Shown: piece after piece, positions 30,137-33,341 of the stretch
How positions within the stretch are numbered: the first letter of the stretch is position 1
Layout of the letters: every line of letters begins with the position of its first letter
IMG/VR virus record: IMGVR_UViG_3300027816_000268
Span: 1-33,341 of that record
Direction: 5' to 3' (one strand)
DNA: 33,341 bases
Source of the DNA: a virus
Position numbers and translations under genes: made by a program
The notes under the pieces: model-generated
Database searches by the model: none
Told to the model about the DNA's origin: nothing
What the model saw: the letters and a program-made list of their open reading frames with translations, nothing else

Positions 30137-33100
30137 ATGTACATATCAGGTTGTCGAGTTCAAAATGCTGCTATGTCAGCAGTGTCTATTCCAGAAGGCG
30201 ACGATTATTTCAACTTGGTAACACTACTGCTGCCAGGCACGGGCACCAACGGCGCTCAAAACAATACATTCTTAGACAGCAGCAGTAGCAGTGTCACAGT
30301 TACTCGCAATGGCACACCCACTCAAGGTACGTTCTCACCCTTTAGCCAAACAGGATGGTCAGGTTATTTTGATGGGAGTGGAGATTGCTTACGAACAACG
30401 GCATTAAATATAAGCAGTGGAAATTTTACAATAGAAGCGTGGGTAAATTTAACTACTATGCCAACAACAGATAGTTGGCCAGGAAGTTATTCTAATTGGA
30501 TGGTAATTGTTGGTGTTGGGTCAGCGAGTATGGCAGATGGGTGGCAATTTCGTATTGGACAAACTATTTTAGCATTTGGTACAAACAATGATACTACAGC
30601 AGTAAGCGGAACTCATGGCATTACAGCTGGTTCTTGGAACCACTTGGCTTGTGTGAGAAATGGAAATGTGTATACGCTTTATGTAAATGGGTTTTCTGTA
30701 GCAACAGCAACATATACAGCCAACCAACCTGGAACAGGAGCTTTTACATGGGTGGGTAGTGAAACTAACCAAGGTGCTTATTTAAATGGTTATATTAGTA
30801 ATTTAAGGATTTTAGCGGGAACATCTTTTTATACTACTAATTTTACACCTCCAACATCACCACTTACTGCTATAACAAATACTTCTTTATTGACTTGCCA
30901 ATCAAATCGCCTCATTGATAACTCCACTAATGCTTTTACTATCACTAAAAACGGTGATGTTAAAGTTTCTGCATCTGGTCCGTTTACAGAAACAGATACT
31001 ACGACAGGATCAGGTTATTTTGATGGGGCGGGGGATTACCTAACCGTCGCTGATAGCGCAACACTTGAGCCAGGCAGTTCTAACTTCACCATTGAGTGCT
31101 GGATATACCCAACAGCAACAGGCTCATTCTTGGGCGTATTTAGCAAGCGGACAAACAATGCAACAGATTACTCGCCAATACAAATTTTGATTAACAGCGG
31201 AACAATGACATTGTTTGCTTCAACTACAGGGTCATCTTGGGCAGTTAATGTAAACGCATCCACTAGTCCACCGCTAAACGCATGGTCACATATTGCAGTA
31301 GTGCGAAACGGGACGGCATCAAACAACTTGGTGCTTTACTTAAACGGAGTTTCTGTTGCGACGGGAAGCGTTAGCAATACGGCACTAGTAAATAATTCCG
31401 GTGCTTGGGCTATAGCTGCTGACTCTGATGATGGGGGCGGTAACTTTGCTGGATATATTTCTGGATTCAGATATGTGCTTGGTTCTGCGGTTTACACGGC
31501 TACATTCACACCACCTACCGCTCCATTAACTGCTGTTGCTAACACCCAAATTCTTACACTACAAACTCGTCAGCCAGTTAACAATCATAGTTTTATTGAT
31601 GCATCTAGAAATAATCTTTTAGTAACTAAAGTTGGTAATGCATCTCAAGGATCATTCTCACCATTTAGTCCAGGAGGATGGAGTAATTATTTTGATGGTA
31701 CAGGTGATTATTTAAACGTATCATATCTTTCTAGTAACTTTGGTACTGGTGATTTTACAGTAGAGGTATATGTTTATCTAACGAGATATGATGTTGATGG
31801 CAATAATATAATAGATACAAGATCAGCAGCAGCAGCTAATCCGTTTGTTTTTGGTATAATTACAACTGGTGCATATTATTACAACGGTACGACATATAGT
31901 TCTTCTACAGTAGTTCCTTTAAATACTTGGGTCCATTTAGCTATATGTAGATCTGGAACTACGATTAAGATCTTTCAAAATGGTATAGAAACCCTATCAA
32001 GAACAGATGGTTCTAATTTAACGGGTACTAGTACTGGCAGCATAACTATCGGTAGAGCAGTACAAGGAGTCGCACATTTAAATGGATATCTTTCTAATTT
32101 AAGAATAGTGAAAGGTACAGCTGTTTATACTACTAACTTTACTCCACCAACTTCAGAATTAACTGCTATTGCTAATACTTCTTTGTTGATGTGTCAGTCT
32201 AATAGATTTATTGATAACTCTACAAATAATTTTACCATCACTAAAAACGGTGACGCTGCAGTAGTTAACTTTTCTCCATTTAAACCAACAGCAAACTATT
32301 CTAGAACGACACATGGCGGTAGTGTTTATTTTGATGGTAGCGGTGATAGTGTTGACTTAACACTTGCAGATTCAAATATCGCGATTGTTGGTAATAGGGT
32401 AGGAACTACACAATTCGTTTGGACGATTGAGGCATGGATATATCCATTAAGTAACGCATTTACGATTATACAAAGAGCAAGCAATAGTGTTGGAGCCATT
32501 GAGTGGTATTGGTATCATGATAGTACTAATGGATTAATGTGGCACCACCGCGATTATGGCAGCAATGATCGGTTTGCATATGCAAACATAGTGTTGAAAC
32601 AAAAACAATGGTATCATATTGTCCAGCAAAAAGAAGACAACAGTACATGGGTTTTTTATGTTAATGGAGTGAAATGTAATACTACATACGGTGCTGGTGG
32701 AAGCCCTAATGCTTATGGAGACGTTAACCTAGTTAATGGAAATTTAACTAAAATTGGTGCTTCTACGACAGGTCCTGCTGGAGCTTTCTATATGTCTGAC
32801 TTTATGTTCACTAGAAATATTCGATATTCTGGAAATAATATTACATTACCTACATCTCCAACAACTGCTAACAGTTATACTAGTTTATTGCTTAATTATA
32901 ATAATGCTGGCATCGTAGATGTTTCCTCTCGCAATGTTCTAGAAACTGTTGGTGGCGCAGGAATAACCACATTAACTAAAAAATACGGTACAGGTTCTAT
33001 GTATTTTGATGGTGTAGATGATAATGTTGTCATTCCTTATGATGAAAAATTTTCTCTAGGTACAACAGATTTTACTGTTGAGGGGTGGTTTAATTTTGCA

Positions 33101-33341
33101 AATATTAATACTAATTATAGAATGCTTGTACTTTTAGGAGATGGTGCCAATGGTGGTAGTGTTTATCATGGATGGTCTTTAGGTTATTTGGGTTCTGAAG
33201 GATCAAATCAAATTATATTTAAAAGATATGATGGAACTGATTATAGCTATACAACTACTGGGGTTACTATTTCAGCTAATACATGGTATCACATTGCTGT
33301 ATCTAGATATAATAGCGTATTAAAAATATTTGTTGATGGGG
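30137..33341 (+). CDS. LamG-domain tail fibre/adhesin, paralog 3 (partial, runs off the window)
   Basis: An open frame of at least 1068 residues with no stop before the window end. It starts at ATG 30137 (MYISGCRVQNAAMS), with a start region matching paralog 2. At least five LamG-like domains begin near 30362, 31014, 31687, 32321 and 33000 (YFDG-type openings: GSGDCL, GAGDYL, GTGDYL, GSGDSV, GVDDNV). It is larger than its neighbours. From about 31560 on the DNA is visibly more A/T-rich, with A/T-ending codons, unlike paralog 1, which points to a separate source for these domains. The role is probably receptor binding by a long modular fibre. Confidence 0.85.
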   Translation, partial: MYISGCRVQNAAMSAVSIPEGDDYFNLVTLLLPGTGTNGAQNNTFLDSSSSSVTVTRNGTPTQGTFSPFSQTGWSGYFDGSGDCLRTTALNISSGNFTIEAWVNLTTMPTTDSWPGSYSNWMVIVGVGSASMADGWQFRIGQTILAFGTNNDTTAVSGTHGITAGSWNHLACVRNGNVYTLYVNGFSVATATYTANQPGTGAFTWVGSETNQGAYLNGYISNLRILAGTSFYTTNFTPPTSPLTAITNTSLLTCQSNRLIDNSTNAFTITKNGDVKVSASGPFTETDTTTGSGYFDGAGDYLTVADSATLEPGSSNFTIECWIYPTATGSFLGVFSKRTNNATDYSPIQILINSGTMTLFASTTGSSWAVNVNASTSPPLNAWSHIAVVRNGTASNNLVLYLNGVSVATGSVSNTALVNNSGAWAIAADSDDGGGNFAGYISGFRYVLGSAVYTATFTPPTAPLTAVANTQILTLQTRQPVNNHSFIDASRNNLLVTKVGNASQGSFSPFSPGGWSNYFDGTGDYLNVSYLSSNFGTGDFTVEVYVYLTRYDVDGNNIIDTRSAAAANPFVFGIITTGAYYYNGTTYSSSTVVPLNTWVHLAICRSGTTIKIFQNGIETLSRTDGSNLTGTSTGSITIGRAVQGVAHLNGYLSNLRIVKGTAVYTTNFTPPTSELTAIANTSLLMCQSNRFIDNSTNNFTITKNGDAAVVNFSPFKPTANYSRTTHGGSVYFDGSGDSVDLTLADSNIAIVGNRVGTTQFVWTIEAWIYPLSNAFTIIQRASNSVGAIEWYWYHDSTNGLMWHHRDYGSNDRFAYANIVLKQKQWYHIVQQKEDNSTWVFYVNGVKCNTTYGAGGSPNAYGDVNLVNGNLTKIGASTTGPAGAFYMSDFMFTRNIRYSGNNITLPTSPTTANSYTSLLLNYNNAGIVDVSSRNVLETVGGAGITTLTKKYGTGSMYFDGVDDNVVIPYDEKFSLGTTDFTVEGWFNFANINTNYRMLVLLGDGANGGSVYHGWSLGYLGSEGSNQIIFKRYDGTDYSYTTTGVTISANTWYHIAVSRYNSVLKIFVDG
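30198..30234 (+). repeat. 37-base exact repeat copy 2
   Basis: Second copy of the 37-base segment at 28149-28185. Confidence 0.9.

Noticed and set aside
1-33341. tRNA genes, integrase, insertion sequences or prophage attachment sites
   Set aside because: None was seen on reading both strands; coding density leaves no room for most of them. A tRNA scan would settle it.

Overview
The window is a continuous piece of a large tailed phage of the T4 superfamily (a contractile-tail myovirus of the aquatic, cyanophage/pelagiphage-like kind). The evidence is a T4-type replication set (gp61-like primase, gp41-like helicase, UvsW-like helicase, a protein resembling the gp62 small clamp-loader subunit), class Ia ribonucleotide reductase, very dense packing with overlapping genes, T4-like late promoters (CTAAATA), and very large fibre proteins. 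No photosynthesis gene is present. The proteobacterial-type IscU and IscA suggest, but do not prove, a proteobacterial host. I see no tRNA, CRISPR array, insertion sequence or integrase, and no gene-free stretch longer than about 100 bases.

Layout. 1-3161 (minus): nrdB (cut by the window edge) and nrdA. 3166-9605 (minus): a small unknown protein and a 2000-residue tailspike-like fibre. 9638-11278 (minus): PD-(D/E)XK nuclease, iscA, iscU and a 47-residue membrane peptide. 11304-16804 (minus): virion or assembly-type proteins, most of unknown function, including a nucleotidyltransferase-fold protein and an isolated 137-residue gene with its own promoter, ribosome binding site and terminator. 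16839-19200 (minus): helicase and primase. 19232-20824 (minus): a fibre/baseplate-type protein carrying glycine-rich repeats. 20837-21214 (plus): one conserved small gene. 21185-23376 (minus): an operon with a miniature protein carrying DNA polymerase III alpha motifs, a zinc-finger protein, a gp62-like clamp-loader subunit and an unknown protein. 23412-25996 (minus): UvsW-like helicase and a HARP-like partner. 26087-33341 (plus): three tandem paralogous genes built of LamG-like domains, the last running off the window.

Regulation can be read directly. Replication and repair operons begin with sigma70-type promoters (TTGACA, 16-17 bases, TATAAT-like) placed so that the -10 box ends exactly six bases before the ATG. 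The predicted transcript would start on the A of the start codon, so these early mRNAs would be leaderless; four copies share this geometry and a fifth is one base off. Structural genes instead have CTAAATA late boxes, most of them 19-41 bases before the ATG, usually with a Shine-Dalgarno sequence between. The two promoter classes divide the window into early replication genes and late virion genes.

The most unusual contents are the leaderless early promoter architecture, the 194-residue mini DnaE-like protein that keeps all three candidate catalytic aspartates, the IscU-IscA pair, the glycine-rich repeats that seem to have been inserted into a fibre protein, and the mosaic LamG fibre locus.
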